Notes: a model not told the origin generated them from the sequence alone. Positions 22,647-32,858 are shown, numbered from the stretch's first letter. The stretch: 32,951 bases of DNA from an uncultured Clostridia bacterium (GCA_947175485.1 CAMWMZ010000010.1:1-32951); one strand, 5' to 3'. A program made the numbers and translations.

Positions 22647-25091
22647 TTAATTCTTTTCAGTTTTTGTAATGCTTTTTAAATTCCAAATATTATTAGCATA
22701 ATCGGCAATTGCACGGTCAGCAGAAAAATATCCGGATGCTGCAATATTCCTTAATGACATTTGATTCCATTTCATCTTTTCTTTTGTGTAAACTTTTGAA
22801 ATCTCGTGTTGAGTATTGCTGTACGCGGCAAAATCAGCCATACACATATACGGATCAGCCACAGGCGAACCTGTCAGCAGATAATTTGCAATATCTGCAA
22901 AACTTTCACCGTTAAATCCAATAATTAGTGATTCTATTATACGGCGCAATTTAGGCGATTCATTATAATATTTGCTTGAACTATATCCGTTACGCCAGAT
23001 TTCATCAACTTCATTTGCTTTATATCCGAATATAAAGATATTCTCATTTCCTACAGCTTCCGCCATTTCTACGTTTGCGCCGTCCAAAGTACCAATCGTA
23101 AGCGCTCCGTTTATCATAAACTTCATATTACCTGTGCCGCTAGCTTCTTTTCCTGCAAGAGATATCTGTTCAGAAACTTCAGATGCAGGCATAAGCTTTT
23201 CAGACATGGTAACATTATAGTCCTCCATATAAACAACATTCAACTTTTCTTTTATTTGCGGATTGCTTCTTATTTCTGCGGCCAGATAATTAATTAATTT
23301 AATAATTTTCTTTGCCATATCGTATCCGGGCGCTGCTTTAGCTCCGAAAATATAAGTTTTGGGCAAAATTTCAAGCGCGGGATTTTCCAGCAAATCGAGA
23401 TAGGTATCAATTATATTCAGAACATTTAAAAGTTGCCGCTTATACTCGTGAAGCCGTTTTGCCTGAACGTCGAATAATGAATTAGGGTCAATTATTACGC
23501 CTTGCTTTTTCTTTGCATATTCTGCAAATTGCAGCTTTTTCAAATGTTTAATTTCATCTAAACGCTTTAAAACCGTATCGTCATTTTCAAACTTCTTAAA
23601 ATCCGCAAGTTTTGAACTGTCAAGTTCAAAACCATCACCTATGCAATCGTTTAAAAGTGCAGAAAGCTCAGGATTAGCTTGATTAAGCCAACGTCTATGC
23701 GCTATACCGTTTGTTACATTTGTGAATTTTTCCGGAGAGAAATCATAAAAATCTTTGAAAACAGAAGTTTTAATTATTTCACTATGCAAAGACGAAACAC
23801 CGTTTACGCTGTGCCCGCCATATACGGAAAGATTTGCCATTTTGATGCGGTCGTGTTCAATAATTGACATCCTTGAAATTTTAGCCCATTCTCCAGGGAA
23901 TGCGTTCCAAAGCTGCTCGCAAAAACGGCGGTTTATTTCCTTAATAATAGAATGAATTCGCGGAATAGTGCGCGCTATTAAATCTTCAGACCACGTTTCC
24001 AAAGCTTCCGCCAAAACCGTATGATTAGTATATGCGCACGTTGCCGTTGTTACCGCCCATGCTCTGTCCCAATCATAAAAATATTCGTCAATCAAAATAC
24101 GCATTAATTCAGGAATAGCCATTGCCGGATGAGTATCGTTCAAATGAATTGCAGCAAGCTTAGGCAAATCCATTAAATTACCGTATCTATGCTTATGGTC
24201 CTCTACTATATTCTGAATCGACGCCGAACAAAGAAAATACTGTTGTTTAAGCCTTAATGACTTACCGGCATTATGGTTATCTGCAGGATACAAAACTTTC
24301 GTTAATAAATCTGCGTCATTGTCTTCTGTCATGGCCTGATAATACTCGCCTTGCGAAAACAACTTCATATTGAAATCCTGTACGGGCTTAGCTTTCCAAA
24401 GCCTTAAAACCGAAACGGCATCGCTGTTTTTACCTGAAACCATCATATCATAGGCTACTGCCTGCACTTCGTTGCAATTGATGTAGTTCGTTTCAAGTCC
24501 ATTTTCAGTCCATTTTTCTTCAATCTGACCATTGAATTTAACAATAAACGATTTATCCGTTCTTTGCGTTAACCAGACTTCACCGCCGGGCAACCAAACA
24601 TCGGGCAGTTCGATTTGCCAGCCGTCCACTATTTTTTGCTTGAAAAGCCCGTATTCATAACGTAAAGAATAGCCCATTGCCGGATAGTTTCCCGTAGCGA
24701 GGGCATCCATAAAACATGCAGCAAGTCTGCCTAAACCGCCGTTACCCAAACCTGCATCGGGTTCGAGTTCATATAAATCTTCAAGTTTTAACCCGTAAGG
24801 CGATAATGCTTTTTCAAACACAGCGGCCGTACCTAAATTGTACAAGCTGTTTTTGAGAGACCGTCCCATCAAAAATTCCATGCAAAGATAATATACGCGC
24901 TTAGCGCGCTTTGCTTTAGCTTTTTTGTGGAATTGCTGTCTTTTTTCAAGCAAAATATCTCTTACCACCATTACTACAGCTTTATAAACTTGTTCTTTGG
25001 AAGCTTCGGCGGGTGCTACTCCAAAATATCTTGAAAGTTTACCCTTAATTAAATCTTTTGCTTCCTTTTCGGTTATAGCAGTATTGCTCAT
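22647..25091 (-). CDS. glgP: Glycogen phosphorylase
   Basis: This PLP-dependent enzyme releases glucose-1-phosphate from glycogen or maltodextrin ends. The 814-residue product fits the GT35 family. Near the N-terminus it has YYLCMEFLMGRSL and ELEPDAGLGNGGLGRLAACF. The pyridoxal-phosphate lysine is about K657 in EASGTGNMKF, with NGALTIGTLDGANVE after it. It is the last gene of glgB-glgC-glgD-glgA-glgP, 26 bases after glgA, with AGGAG before its ATG and a strong terminator after its stop. Synthesis and breakdown enzymes are therefore made from one transcript, which implies control by allostery or supply rather than separate expression. Confidence 0.98.
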   Translation of the reverse strand: MSNTAITEKEAKDLIKGKLSRYFGVAPAEASKEQVYKAVVMVVRDILLEKRQQFHKKAKAKRAKRVYYLCMEFLMGRSLKNSLYNLGTAAVFEKALSPYGLKLEDLYELEPDAGLGNGGLGRLAACFMDALATGNYPAMGYSLRYEYGLFKQKIVDGWQIELPDVWLPGGEVWLTQRTDKSFIVKFNGQIEEKWTENGLETNYINCNEVQAVAYDMMVSGKNSDAVSVLRLWKAKPVQDFNMKLFSQGEYYQAMTEDNDADLLTKVLYPADNHNAGKSLRLKQQYFLCSASIQNIVEDHKHRYGNLMDLPKLAAIHLNDTHPAMAIPELMRILIDEYFYDWDRAWAVTTATCAYTNHTVLAEALETWSEDLIARTIPRIHSIIKEINRRFCEQLWNAFPGEWAKISRMSIIEHDRIKMANLSVYGGHSVNGVSSLHSEIIKTSVFKDFYDFSPEKFTNVTNGIAHRRWLNQANPELSALLNDCIGDGFELDSSKLADFKKFENDDTVLKRLDEIKHLKKLQFAEYAKKKQGVIIDPNSLFDVQAKRLHEYKRQLLNVLNIIDTYLDLLENPALEILPKTYIFGAKAAPGYDMAKKIIKLINYLAAEIRSNPQIKEKLNVVYMEDYNVTMSEKLMPASEVSEQISLAGKEASGTGNMKFMINGALTIGTLDGANVEMAEAVGNENIFIFGYKANEVDEIWRNGYSSSKYYNESPKLRRIIESLIIGFNGESFADIANYLLTGSPVADPYMCMADFAAYSNTQHEISKVYTKEKMKWNQMSLRNIAASGYFSADRAIADYANNIWNLKSITKTEKN

Positions 25092-25117
25092 TTTGTTCTC
25101 CTGATAAGTAGTAAATT

Positions 25118-26692
25118 TTATTTAAGCATATCCAAATAAAGAGCTTCGTATTGCTGTGCGGAACGGTTCCAACTAAAGTCTGATTTTGCCGCTCTGCACA
25201 TTAATTTTGTCCACTCGTCTTTGTTTTTATAATCGGAGATTGCCTTACGAATTACAAACAACATATCGTGTGCATTATAATTTGCAAAAGTATATCCGTT
25301 TTCAAGCGGTTTAATGCTATCATAAAGCCCGCCCGTTTCTCTTACAATAGGAATTGTTCCATAACGGCAAGCTATCATTTGCGATAATCCGCACGGTTCA
25401 GACTTGGACGGCATAAGGAATATATCCGATCCTGAATATATTTTCCTGGATAAATCACCGTTAAACACAATATTTGCACTTAGTTTTTCCGGATATCTGC
25501 AAGCCAAATCCCTGAAGTATCCTTCAAAATGCGCATCGCCTGTACCGAGAATAACAACTTGTATGTCGTCTTGTAAAAGCTCTTCCAATACAGCGGTAAC
25601 AAGATCCAATCCTTTATGTGAAACAAGGCGGGTAACCATTGAAACTATAGGAACATCCGACCTTTGGGGCAATCCCAACTGTTTTTGAAGCCCCTTTTTA
25701 CATAAAGCTTTATTATTAAAGTCTGCGCTCGAGTAATTTGCATAAAGATGGCTGTCTTTTTCACTGTTGTACCCATCTACATCTATACCGTTCAGTATAC
25801 CGCAAAGCTTAAACTCATTTCTTCTTACAATAGGATCAAGCCCGTGCGCATAATACGGGTCTTTTATTTCTTCCGCATATTTAGGACTTACTGTAGAAAA
25901 TCTTTCACAACATTCAATAGCGCCTTTCATAAGGTTGATGGAATTTTTATATTCAACAAGATGTTGGTAACTGCCGTAAATGTCGAACAAATCGCCAAGC
26001 AAATCCAAGGAATACCAACCCTGATATTCTATATTATGTATAGTAAAAAGCGCCCTTATAAATTGGTATTCAGGTCTAAAACAGTAATTTGTTTTCAGAT
26101 ATATAGCCGCAAGCGCCGCTTGCCAGTCATGGCAATGCATTACGTCCGGATAAAAATTCAGAAAAGGCATAATTTCCAAAACACTTCTTGAAAAGAATGC
26201 AAACCTTTCACCGTCATCATAATATCCGTAACAGCCAGGACGCTTAAAATAAAACTCATTATCTATGAAATAGAAAACTACTCCGTCTTTTTCATAGGAA
26301 AAAATACCGCAATATTGATTTCTCCACGCCAAATGAACATATAGATTACCTAAGTAATTAAACTTATCTCTATACTCCTTTTTAATATCGGAATACATTG
26401 GTATCACTACGCGCACATCATATTTACCTGTTGCAGCAAGAGAAACCGAAAGCGACCCGATAACTTCTGCAAGTCCGCCTGTTGCAATGAACGGCGTTGC
26501 TTCGGAAGCGACGAATAATATCTTCTTTTTGCTTTCCTCTGACTTAATTGTTTTTTGAACAGCCGGTTGTTTAACATTTTTTGGCGCAACAGTCTTTTTT
26601 ACTGTAGGTTTTACAGTCGCTTTCGCAACCGTTGTTTTTGTACTTTTTTCCGTAGAAGTGCTTTTTGTTTTAGTTGTTTTTACAGCAGCCAT
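25118..26692 (-). CDS. glgA: Glycogen synthase with lysine/threonine-rich N-terminal extension
   Basis: GlgA adds glucose from ADP-glucose to the growing glucan. The GT5 domain of this 524-residue protein begins at KKILFVASEATPF (about 56-68). TGGLAEV at 71-77 corresponds to the nucleotide-sugar-binding KTGGL motif, with Ala70 where the lysine of E. coli GlgA would be. The C-terminal half has the catalytic region SKSEPCGLSQM and RETGGLYDSI. Residues 2-55 are a low-complexity Lys/Thr/Val/Ala/Pro stretch that ordinary GlgA proteins lack. The ATG at 26692 is chosen because GGGAGG precedes it at the right distance and it avoids a 46-base overlap with glgD given by the longer frame (26761). Confidence 0.95.
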   Translation of the reverse strand: MAAVKTTKTKSTSTEKSTKTTVAKATVKPTVKKTVAPKNVKQPAVQKTIKSEESKKKILFVASEATPFIATGGLAEVIGSLSVSLAATGKYDVRVVIPMYSDIKKEYRDKFNYLGNLYVHLAWRNQYCGIFSYEKDGVVFYFIDNEFYFKRPGCYGYYDDGERFAFFSRSVLEIMPFLNFYPDVMHCHDWQAALAAIYLKTNYCFRPEYQFIRALFTIHNIEYQGWYSLDLLGDLFDIYGSYQHLVEYKNSINLMKGAIECCERFSTVSPKYAEEIKDPYYAHGLDPIVRRNEFKLCGILNGIDVDGYNSEKDSHLYANYSSADFNNKALCKKGLQKQLGLPQRSDVPIVSMVTRLVSHKGLDLVTAVLEELLQDDIQVVILGTGDAHFEGYFRDLACRYPEKLSANIVFNGDLSRKIYSGSDIFLMPSKSEPCGLSQMIACRYGTIPIVRETGGLYDSIKPLENGYTFANYNAHDMLFVIRKAISDYKNKDEWTKLMCRAAKSDFSWNRSAQQYEALYLDMLK

Positions 26693-26715
26693 AATATCCC
26701 CCTCCCTAATCGGTC

Positions 26716-27822
26716 TTAAATAAGCGAGCCTTTCCCTATAAAGTAAGGCTGAATTTCGCATCCGGCAAGCGTTCTGTTATCACGTATAACTGAATTTTTA
26801 TCGCTTACAACATACGAAAGGTTACAGTTTTCGCCAATAATATTGTCCGTCATTATAATACAGTTCTTAACTATGGCGTCTCTTCCTATTTTAACGCCCC
26901 TGAAAAGTATACTGTTTTCTACTGTTCCTTCAATTATACAACCGTCGGAAATAAGAGAATTTTTAACTTTTGCGGTTTCGGCAAATTTTGCAGGAGCGCT
27001 ATCGTTCACTTTTGTATAAATATCTCTTTCGCCGAAAATTTCTTTTCTAACCGTCTTATCGAGCAACTCGAAATTAGTTGTAAAATATTTCTGCAACGAT
27101 GTAATACTTGCGTAATAGCCTTTCAACTCATACCCGTAAATCTTAAATTTTGAAACACCCGGGCTTAATATATCTCTTCCGAAGCTTGTGTATCCGTGCT
27201 GAATTGCATCTTGTATAAGTCTTAACAAAAAGGCTGTCCTTGCAACCATTACATTCACATAATTTTTCTTAACTCCTCCTGAAATAGGGTTAATTTCAAT
27301 ATCGTTAATTCTTCCGTCTTTTGCTGTTTCAAAAGACATATAATAATGAGATTTAACGACTTCATGCTCATGATAAACAAGAGTTATATCGGCATTGTTT
27401 TTTATATGATATTCTATAACTTTGCTGTAATCAAGTTTATAAACAGCATCGCTATCCGCAATTACCACAAAATCTTCTTTACACTTTTTAAGAAACGCAG
27501 TTGCTCCTTTTAAAGCTTCAAGACGATTTTTATAAAGAATTTCTGTTTCATCACTATAAGGAGGAAGTAAAATAAGTCCGCCTTCTTTTCTTGCCAAATC
27601 CCAATACTTTCCGGAACCAAGATGATCCATAAGAGACTGATAATTATTTTTTGTTATCATCCCCACTGTAGTTATACCTGAATTGACCATATTGGAAAGA
27701 GCAAAATCCACTAAGCGGTATCTGCCGCCTATAGGTATCGACCCCATAGACCTTACCCTGGTAAGTTCGGGTATGTTTTCTTCATTAATACTTGAAAATA
27801 TAACGCCTACCGTAGAAGCCAT
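26716..27822 (-). CDS. glgD: GlgD subunit of ADP-glucose pyrophosphorylase
   Basis: The 368-residue product resembles GlgC but lacks the GGxGxRL pyrophosphorylase signature at the N-terminus, which here reads SSINEENIPELTRVRSMGS. The catalytic-site region reads ADSDAVYKLDY instead of [10 protein letters not shown]. In Firmicutes GlgD is a non-catalytic partner that forms a more active hetero-oligomer with GlgC. A left-handed beta-helix domain of hexapeptide repeats (KNSLISDGCIIEGTVENSIL and following) forms the C-terminus. It lies 14 bases after glgC, with AAGGGGGAT before its ATG. The pairing with glgC is one of the stronger taxonomic hints in this window. Confidence 0.96.
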   Translation of the reverse strand: MASTVGVIFSSINEENIPELTRVRSMGSIPIGGRYRLVDFALSNMVNSGITTVGMITKNNYQSLMDHLGSGKYWDLARKEGGLILLPPYSDETEILYKNRLEALKGATAFLKKCKEDFVVIADSDAVYKLDYSKVIEYHIKNNADITLVYHEHEVVKSHYYMSFETAKDGRINDIEINPISGGVKKNYVNVMVARTAFLLRLIQDAIQHGYTSFGRDILSPGVSKFKIYGYELKGYYASITSLQKYFTTNFELLDKTVRKEIFGERDIYTKVNDSAPAKFAETAKVKNSLISDGCIIEGTVENSILFRGVKIGRDAIVKNCIIMTDNIIGENCNLSYVVSDKNSVIRDNRTLAGCEIQPYFIGKGSLI

Positions 27823-27836
27823 TTTCTTATCCCCCT

Positions 27837-29039
27837 TTATACGTCCTTATCAACTATTTCACCGGCGGAAACTTTTCCGTTTTTCTTAACGGTAATCGCT
27901 CTGCCAAGCACTGTTATGCCGTTGGTTTTGCTTTCTGCCTTTACGGCTTCAGCAATCGGTGCTCCGATAATAGCTTTTTCACCTATTACCACGTCTTCAT
28001 CTATAATTGAATAATTTATTTTAGCTCCGGATTTAACGGTGATATTACCCATTAAAACACTGTCTATAACTTCCGCACCCTCTTCAATAACACAATTGGT
28101 GCCGATAACGGAATTAATAATTTTTCCTTCTATCTCTCCGCCGGTAGCGACAAGTGAATTTATTACTTCTCCCTGAATATAAGCAGGAGGAGCTAAAGGA
28201 CTTCTGGAATGAATCACGCGGTCTCTGTCGGAAAGCTCAAAATTCGGAACAACACCAAGCAAATCCATATTTGCTTCCCAAAGCGAGCTTATTGTTCCGA
28301 CATCTTTCCAATATCCTTCAAAGCGATAAGAATACATTTTTTCCCCGGCTGCAAGCATAGCAGGCAATACGTTCTTACCAAAATCTTTCTCGGATTTAGG
28401 GTCTTTGTTATCAAGTTCAAGGTATTTGAAGAGCTTTGACGCGGTGAAAATATAAATTCCCATAGACGCCAAATCGCTTTTGGGCTTGGCGGGCTTTTCT
28501 TCGAACTCGTAAATTGTTCCGTCTGGATTAGTATTTAATATACCAAACCTCGAAGCTTCTTTTAACGGCACTTGCATGCAAGCTATCGTACAATCTGCTT
28601 TTGCCTCTTTATGGGCTGCCAACATTTTGTCATAATCCATTTTGTAAATGTGATCGCCGGAAAGTATAAGAACATACTCAGGGTCATACATTTGTATAAA
28701 TCTTATATTTTGATAAATCGCGTTCGCCGTACCCTTATACCAGGAAGTGTCTGTTTTTGCTTCATAAGGGGATAATATATGTACCCCGCCGAAAGTTCTA
28801 TCCAAATCCCACGGTTGCCCGTTGCCGACATATTCATTTAAAACAAGCGGCTGATATTGCGTAAGTACGCCGACAGTATCAATCCCAGAATTAATACAAT
28901 TTGAAAGCGGAAAATCAATAATTCTGTATTTTGCGCCAAACGATACCGCCGGTTTTGCTATATTGCTTGTAAGCGCATAAAGTCTGCTACCTTGTCCTCC
29001 CGCAAGCAACATTGCAACACACTCTTTTTTTCTTAGCAT
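27837..29039 (-). CDS. glgC: Glucose-1-phosphate adenylyltransferase, catalytic subunit
   Basis: GlgC makes ADP-glucose from ATP and glucose-1-phosphate, the committed step of bacterial glycogen synthesis. The 400-residue product keeps the complete signature: [13 protein letters not shown] at the N-terminus, [21 protein letters not shown] and [10 protein letters not shown], then a C-terminal beta-helix of hexapeptide repeats. The ATG at 29039 has GGGGGA seven bases upstream. An in-frame TTG at 29057 overlaps that site and is rejected. The gap to glgB is 18 bases. Allosteric residues cannot be judged confidently by eye. Confidence 0.97.
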   Translation of the reverse strand: MLRKKECVAMLLAGGQGSRLYALTSNIAKPAVSFGAKYRIIDFPLSNCINSGIDTVGVLTQYQPLVLNEYVGNGQPWDLDRTFGGVHILSPYEAKTDTSWYKGTANAIYQNIRFIQMYDPEYVLILSGDHIYKMDYDKMLAAHKEAKADCTIACMQVPLKEASRFGILNTNPDGTIYEFEEKPAKPKSDLASMGIYIFTASKLFKYLELDNKDPKSEKDFGKNVLPAMLAAGEKMYSYRFEGYWKDVGTISSLWEANMDLLGVVPNFELSDRDRVIHSRSPLAPPAYIQGEVINSLVATGGEIEGKIINSVIGTNCVIEEGAEVIDSVLMGNITVKSGAKINYSIIDEDVVIGEKAIIGAPIAEAVKAESKTNGITVLGRAITVKKNGKVSAGEIVDKDV

Positions 29040-29057
29040 TGCTAAATCCCCCAACAA

Positions 29058-30914
29058 TTAATTTACTTTAATAATATACATACATGTGAGTTTTGGAATA
29101 TCAATTGTTATAGAATATTCCTTATTACCGCATGCCTGCTGTACCGTACTAAAAACTCTTTTTCTCTGCTTACCTTTACCGCCGAACTTTTTATCATCAG
29201 TATTTAAAATTACGCGATATTTACCCTTGTTTATTCCGACTTTATAGTTTTTTAAATCAACGCCCGAAAAATTCATTATAGCGGTAATGTTTTGTTCACC
29301 GCCATATCTGGAAAATGCAAATAAGTTATTATAATTGTCATCAACTACAAGCCACTCAAATCCGTTCCAACTAAAATCGTTTTTAAAAAATGCGGCAGTT
29401 GTATTATAAATATTATTAAGACACTTTACAAAGCAACGCATTTTTGCGTGCAACTCGAATTTGTCCGCTAAAAACAAATCCAAACCGGTATGGCAATCCC
29501 ATTCTTTAAACTGCCCTACTTCATAACCCATAAAATTTAACTTTTTCCCTGGATGGGCATACATAAATGCAAGCAAAAGTCTTTCACCTGCAAATTTATC
29601 TTCATATTCCCCCGACATTTTATTAATGATCGAACCCTTGACATGGACAACCTCATCATGGGAAAGCGGTAAAATAAATCTTTCCGAAAATGCATATACG
29701 AGAGAAAACGTCATTTTATTATGATGATGACATCTGAAATATGGGTCTTGTCTGCAATAAAACAGCACGTCGTTCATCCATCCCATATTCCACTTATAAG
29801 AAAAGCCCAAGCCTCCGTCAACGATATTACCGGTAACTAGCGGAAACGCCGTGGATTCTTCTGCAATAGTAATTGCACCGGCAAAGTTGCTTGCAATGAC
29901 TGAATTGAAAGTTTTAATAAATTCTATTCCTTCATAATTCAAATTACCGCCATCGCAATTGGGAGTAAAATCCCCCGCACTACGATCATAATCCAGATAA
30001 ATTATCGATGCAACAGCATCTACACGCAATCCGTCTACTCTGTAATAATCAAAAAAGAAATATGCGCTTGAAAGTAAAAAACTGTTTACTTCGCCCCTAC
30101 CATAATCGAAACGGCGTGTTCCCCAGCCTTGATGCTCCATTCTATCCCAAAGCGGACATTCATAAAGCGGCTGTCCGTCAAATTCATAAAGACCCCAATC
30201 GTCTTTAGGAAAATGTGCCGGAACCCAATCCAAAATTACCTTTATACCGTTTTTATGAAACTCATCGATAAGATTTTTAAAATCTTCGGGCAAGCCTAAA
30301 CGAGATAAAACGGAAAAATACCCTGTAACCTGATAACCCCAGGACCCATCAAACGGAAATTCGGTAATCGGCATAAATTCGGCGTGAGTGTATCCCATTC
30401 GCTTAACATAAGGAACAAGCTCTTCCGCCAACTCTTTAAACGAATAATATGAATTATCTTCATGTCTTTTCCAAGACAACAAACTTACTTCATAAATATT
30501 AATAGGCTGTGAAAAATCGTGTTCGGAAAACAAATCATTATAATCCGAAGCAACCGACAAATCACAAACAACTGAAGAAAGCGATCGCGGAAAATCCGAT
30601 TTAAATGCATAAGGATCCGCTTTGAACAATTCTCTGCCGTCAACCGTGGTGATTAAAAAATTATAAATATCTCCCGCTTGTGCCTGTGTACACACTTCAA
30701 AACTTTCACCGTCTGGCAAAAGATACATTTCCAACGTTTTTTTTGCGTTACAAAAAGTGCCGCAGAGCTTAACGGATTTTGCATGAGGTGCCCATACACG
30801 AAAAACGTACTCTCTTTCACTGTGCTTATGGCAACCGAAAATTTCATAAGCTTTAAATTCTTTTCCGCTATGAAAATTTTTAAGCCTATTTTCTAAGGGC
30901 ACACCATTATACAT
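29058..30914 (-). CDS. glgB: 1,4-alpha-glucan branching enzyme
   Basis: GlgB creates alpha-1,6 branches in glycogen. The 618-residue GH13 protein has a CBM48 domain (about 20-110, including YVFRVWAPHAKSVKLCGTF), then the barrel with DGSWGYQVTGYF and DWVPAHFPKD. The catalytic triad is visible: D299 in GLRVDAVAS, E352 in IAEES and D420 in SHDEVVH. A C-terminal beta domain ends IIKVN. It is shorter than E. coli GlgB because it lacks the additional N-terminal module. It is first in the operon. The ATG has only TTAGG two bases upstream; a GTG four codons later is an alternative start. Confidence 0.96.
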   Translation of the reverse strand: MYNGVPLENRLKNFHSGKEFKAYEIFGCHKHSEREYVFRVWAPHAKSVKLCGTFCNAKKTLEMYLLPDGESFEVCTQAQAGDIYNFLITTVDGRELFKADPYAFKSDFPRSLSSVVCDLSVASDYNDLFSEHDFSQPINIYEVSLLSWKRHEDNSYYSFKELAEELVPYVKRMGYTHAEFMPITEFPFDGSWGYQVTGYFSVLSRLGLPEDFKNLIDEFHKNGIKVILDWVPAHFPKDDWGLYEFDGQPLYECPLWDRMEHQGWGTRRFDYGRGEVNSFLLSSAYFFFDYYRVDGLRVDAVASIIYLDYDRSAGDFTPNCDGGNLNYEGIEFIKTFNSVIASNFAGAITIAEESTAFPLVTGNIVDGGLGFSYKWNMGWMNDVLFYCRQDPYFRCHHHNKMTFSLVYAFSERFILPLSHDEVVHVKGSIINKMSGEYEDKFAGERLLLAFMYAHPGKKLNFMGYEVGQFKEWDCHTGLDLFLADKFELHAKMRCFVKCLNNIYNTTAAFFKNDFSWNGFEWLVVDDNYNNLFAFSRYGGEQNITAIMNFSGVDLKNYKVGINKGKYRVILNTDDKKFGGKGKQRKRVFSTVQQACGNKEYSITIDIPKLTCMYIIKVN

Positions 30915-30923
30915 ACCTAATTT

Positions 30924-30952
30924 ATTTTATCACAATAATATTATTTTTTCAA
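30924..30952 (-). promoter_or_regulatory. Candidate glycogen operon promoter
   Basis: TTGAAA (30952-30947), 17 bases and TAAAAT (30929-30924) on the minus strand. The predicted start near 30917 is only about three bases before the glgB ATG, which would make the mRNA almost leaderless. Confidence 0.5.
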
Positions 30953-31007
30953 TATACATTTTAAAAAAATTGGAAAGTTTTTGGATAAATTTACAAACTA
31001 TACCAAC

Positions 31008-31039
31008 GAAAAAACCGTTCCGATTAACAGAACGGTTTT
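31008..31039 (-). terminator. htpG terminator
   Basis: AAAACCGTTC (31011-31020) and GAACGGTTTT (31030-31039) form a 10-bp stem. The minus-strand transcript then has a T-run. It separates htpG from the glycogen operon. Confidence 0.85.
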
Positions 31040-31049
31040 CGGCATTTAA

Positions 31050-32858
31050 TTATTTCGCAAAATCTTTCAAAAGAACACAACAATTCTTTTGGAACTGTTC
31101 GGATTCTTCAGGCGTAAGCTTTCTGAAAGAAGACAAAGCAAGCAAATAAATATAGCCGGCAATGAACTTCTGTTTATTTTCTTCAAGATCTTTAAGCTTA
31201 GATACAATTTCGTTGTTGGTATTTATTATCAGAGTTTTAGCAATTTCCCCATTGCTCATTCCATATATTTGGCCCATTTCACTATAGCGCCGCATATATT
31301 CATCAACAACTATAACTGCAGGAATTTCCGAACTTTTTAATGCTTCACATTTTATTGTAATTTTATTATCTGATATTTCATTTTTAAATATATCAATAAG
31401 AATACTGTCTTCTGTTGCTTCTCCGTTTTTAAGGGCATTATCCAAGCCGGCATCGATGCGCAAAAATTTGAGCTTATCAGGCATTTTATATTCCAAAAAA
31501 CTGAGAAAATGCGGATCGATAAAGTTATCGCAAAGAATCGCATTTAATCCTTCGTCTTTAAAGAGTTTGATATATTGTGCCTGCTGATCTACATCGGAAA
31601 CATAATATACGGATGCGGGATTACTTCCTTTATCATCATTTTCCGCTGTTTTTGCTCCTGCAAATTCAACCAAACTACGGAAATTGCTGTTAATATCTTT
31701 ATAGATAATTATTTCTTTAACTTTCTCATAAAAATCATTATCTTTTATACAGCCGAATTTTACGAAATTAGCTATATCTTCCCAACAGCTCTCGAATTTA
31801 GCTCTATCACATTTATACAATGAGATAAGTTTATCGGCAACTTTCTTTGTTATATGCTTATTGATTTTTTGAACCTGCTTATCATTTTGCAGGAAACTGC
31901 GTGATACATTTAATGGAATATCCGGACAATCGATTACCCCGTTTAAAAGCATCAGAAATTCAGGGATTACTTCCTTTATATTGTCTGCAATAAATACTTG
32001 GTTACAGTATAGCTTTACCTTGCCTCTTTCAAGTTCCAGTTTATTCTTTACTTTAGGAAAATAAAGAATACCTTTTAATTTGAAAGGATAATCCATATTC
32101 AAATGTACCCAAAAAATGGGTTCGTTATAATCCATGAAAGTATCTGTATAAAATTTTTTATATTCATCATCAGAACAATCTTTTGGACTTTTTGAATAAA
32201 GCGGTGATGTGGAATTTAAAGGTTCATCCTTACCGTCGCCTTTGTATGAAACATAAACGTTATACGGCATAAACGAACAATATTTTCTTACAAGATTCTT
32301 AATTATATTTTCATCAAGAAACTCCTTTTCTTCTGCGGAAATATGCAAAACTATTTTTGTGCCGCGCGTCTGTTTGTCGCATTCTTCAATTGTATACGTC
32401 GCATTACCGTCACTTTCCCAATGAACTGCACAGGCATCTTTATATGACTTAGTGAATATCTCAACGTTTTCAGAAACCATATAAACGGAGTAAAAACCAA
32501 GCCCGAAATGCCCAATTATCCCGTCACCGCCAGCTTTTTCATACTTCTGCAAAAAATCCGACGCACCGGAAAAAGCTATTTGAGTAATGTACTTTTCAAT
32601 TTCATCTGCCGTCATTCCGATTCCGTTATCTTCGACTGTCAGAGTTTTCTCTTTTTTATCAACGGAAATTTTTATGCAATAATCTTCATTATCCGCATGT
32701 ACCTCACCCATACTTACTAATTTTTTGAATTTAGTAATAGCATCTATACCGTTAGCAACGATTTCGCGCAAAAATATATCTTTATCAGAATATAGCCATT
32801 TTTTAATGATAGGCATCATATTTTCGCTAGAAATTTTAATATTTCCTTCTCTTTTCAT
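31050..32858 (-). CDS. htpG: HSP90-family chaperone HtpG
   Basis: HtpG is an ATP-driven dimeric chaperone in the cytoplasm. The 602-residue product has the GHKL ATPase domain: FLREIVANGIDA near 29-40 keeps the catalytic Glu32 and the nucleotide-contacting Asn36 and Asp39. Further motifs are VEDNGIGM (about 75-82) and GHFGLGFYSVYMVS. Middle and C-terminal domains follow at family length. The sequence is a divergent version: the usual SNASDA is ANGIDA and GQFGVGFYS is GHFGLGFYS. The ATG follows GAGGTAAC. No CIRCE element is visible upstream. It ends with its own terminator before glgB. Confidence 0.95.
   Translation of the reverse strand: MKREGNIKISSENMMPIIKKWLYSDKDIFLREIVANGIDAITKFKKLVSMGEVHADNEDYCIKISVDKKEKTLTVEDNGIGMTADEIEKYITQIAFSGASDFLQKYEKAGGDGIIGHFGLGFYSVYMVSENVEIFTKSYKDACAVHWESDGNATYTIEECDKQTRGTKIVLHISAEEKEFLDENIIKNLVRKYCSFMPYNVYVSYKGDGKDEPLNSTSPLYSKSPKDCSDDEYKKFYTDTFMDYNEPIFWVHLNMDYPFKLKGILYFPKVKNKLELERGKVKLYCNQVFIADNIKEVIPEFLMLLNGVIDCPDIPLNVSRSFLQNDKQVQKINKHITKKVADKLISLYKCDRAKFESCWEDIANFVKFGCIKDNDFYEKVKEIIIYKDINSNFRSLVEFAGAKTAENDDKGSNPASVYYVSDVDQQAQYIKLFKDEGLNAILCDNFIDPHFLSFLEYKMPDKLKFLRIDAGLDNALKNGEATEDSILIDIFKNEISDNKITIKCEALKSSEIPAVIVVDEYMRRYSEMGQIYGMSNGEIAKTLIINTNNEIVSKLKDLEENKQKFIAGYIYLLALSSFRKLTPEESEQFQKNCCVLLKDFAK

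Noticed and set aside
26693-26761. Extended start for GlgA at 26761
   Set aside because: It overlaps glgD by 46 bases and lacks a ribosome site, whereas the ATG at 26692 follows GGGAGG.
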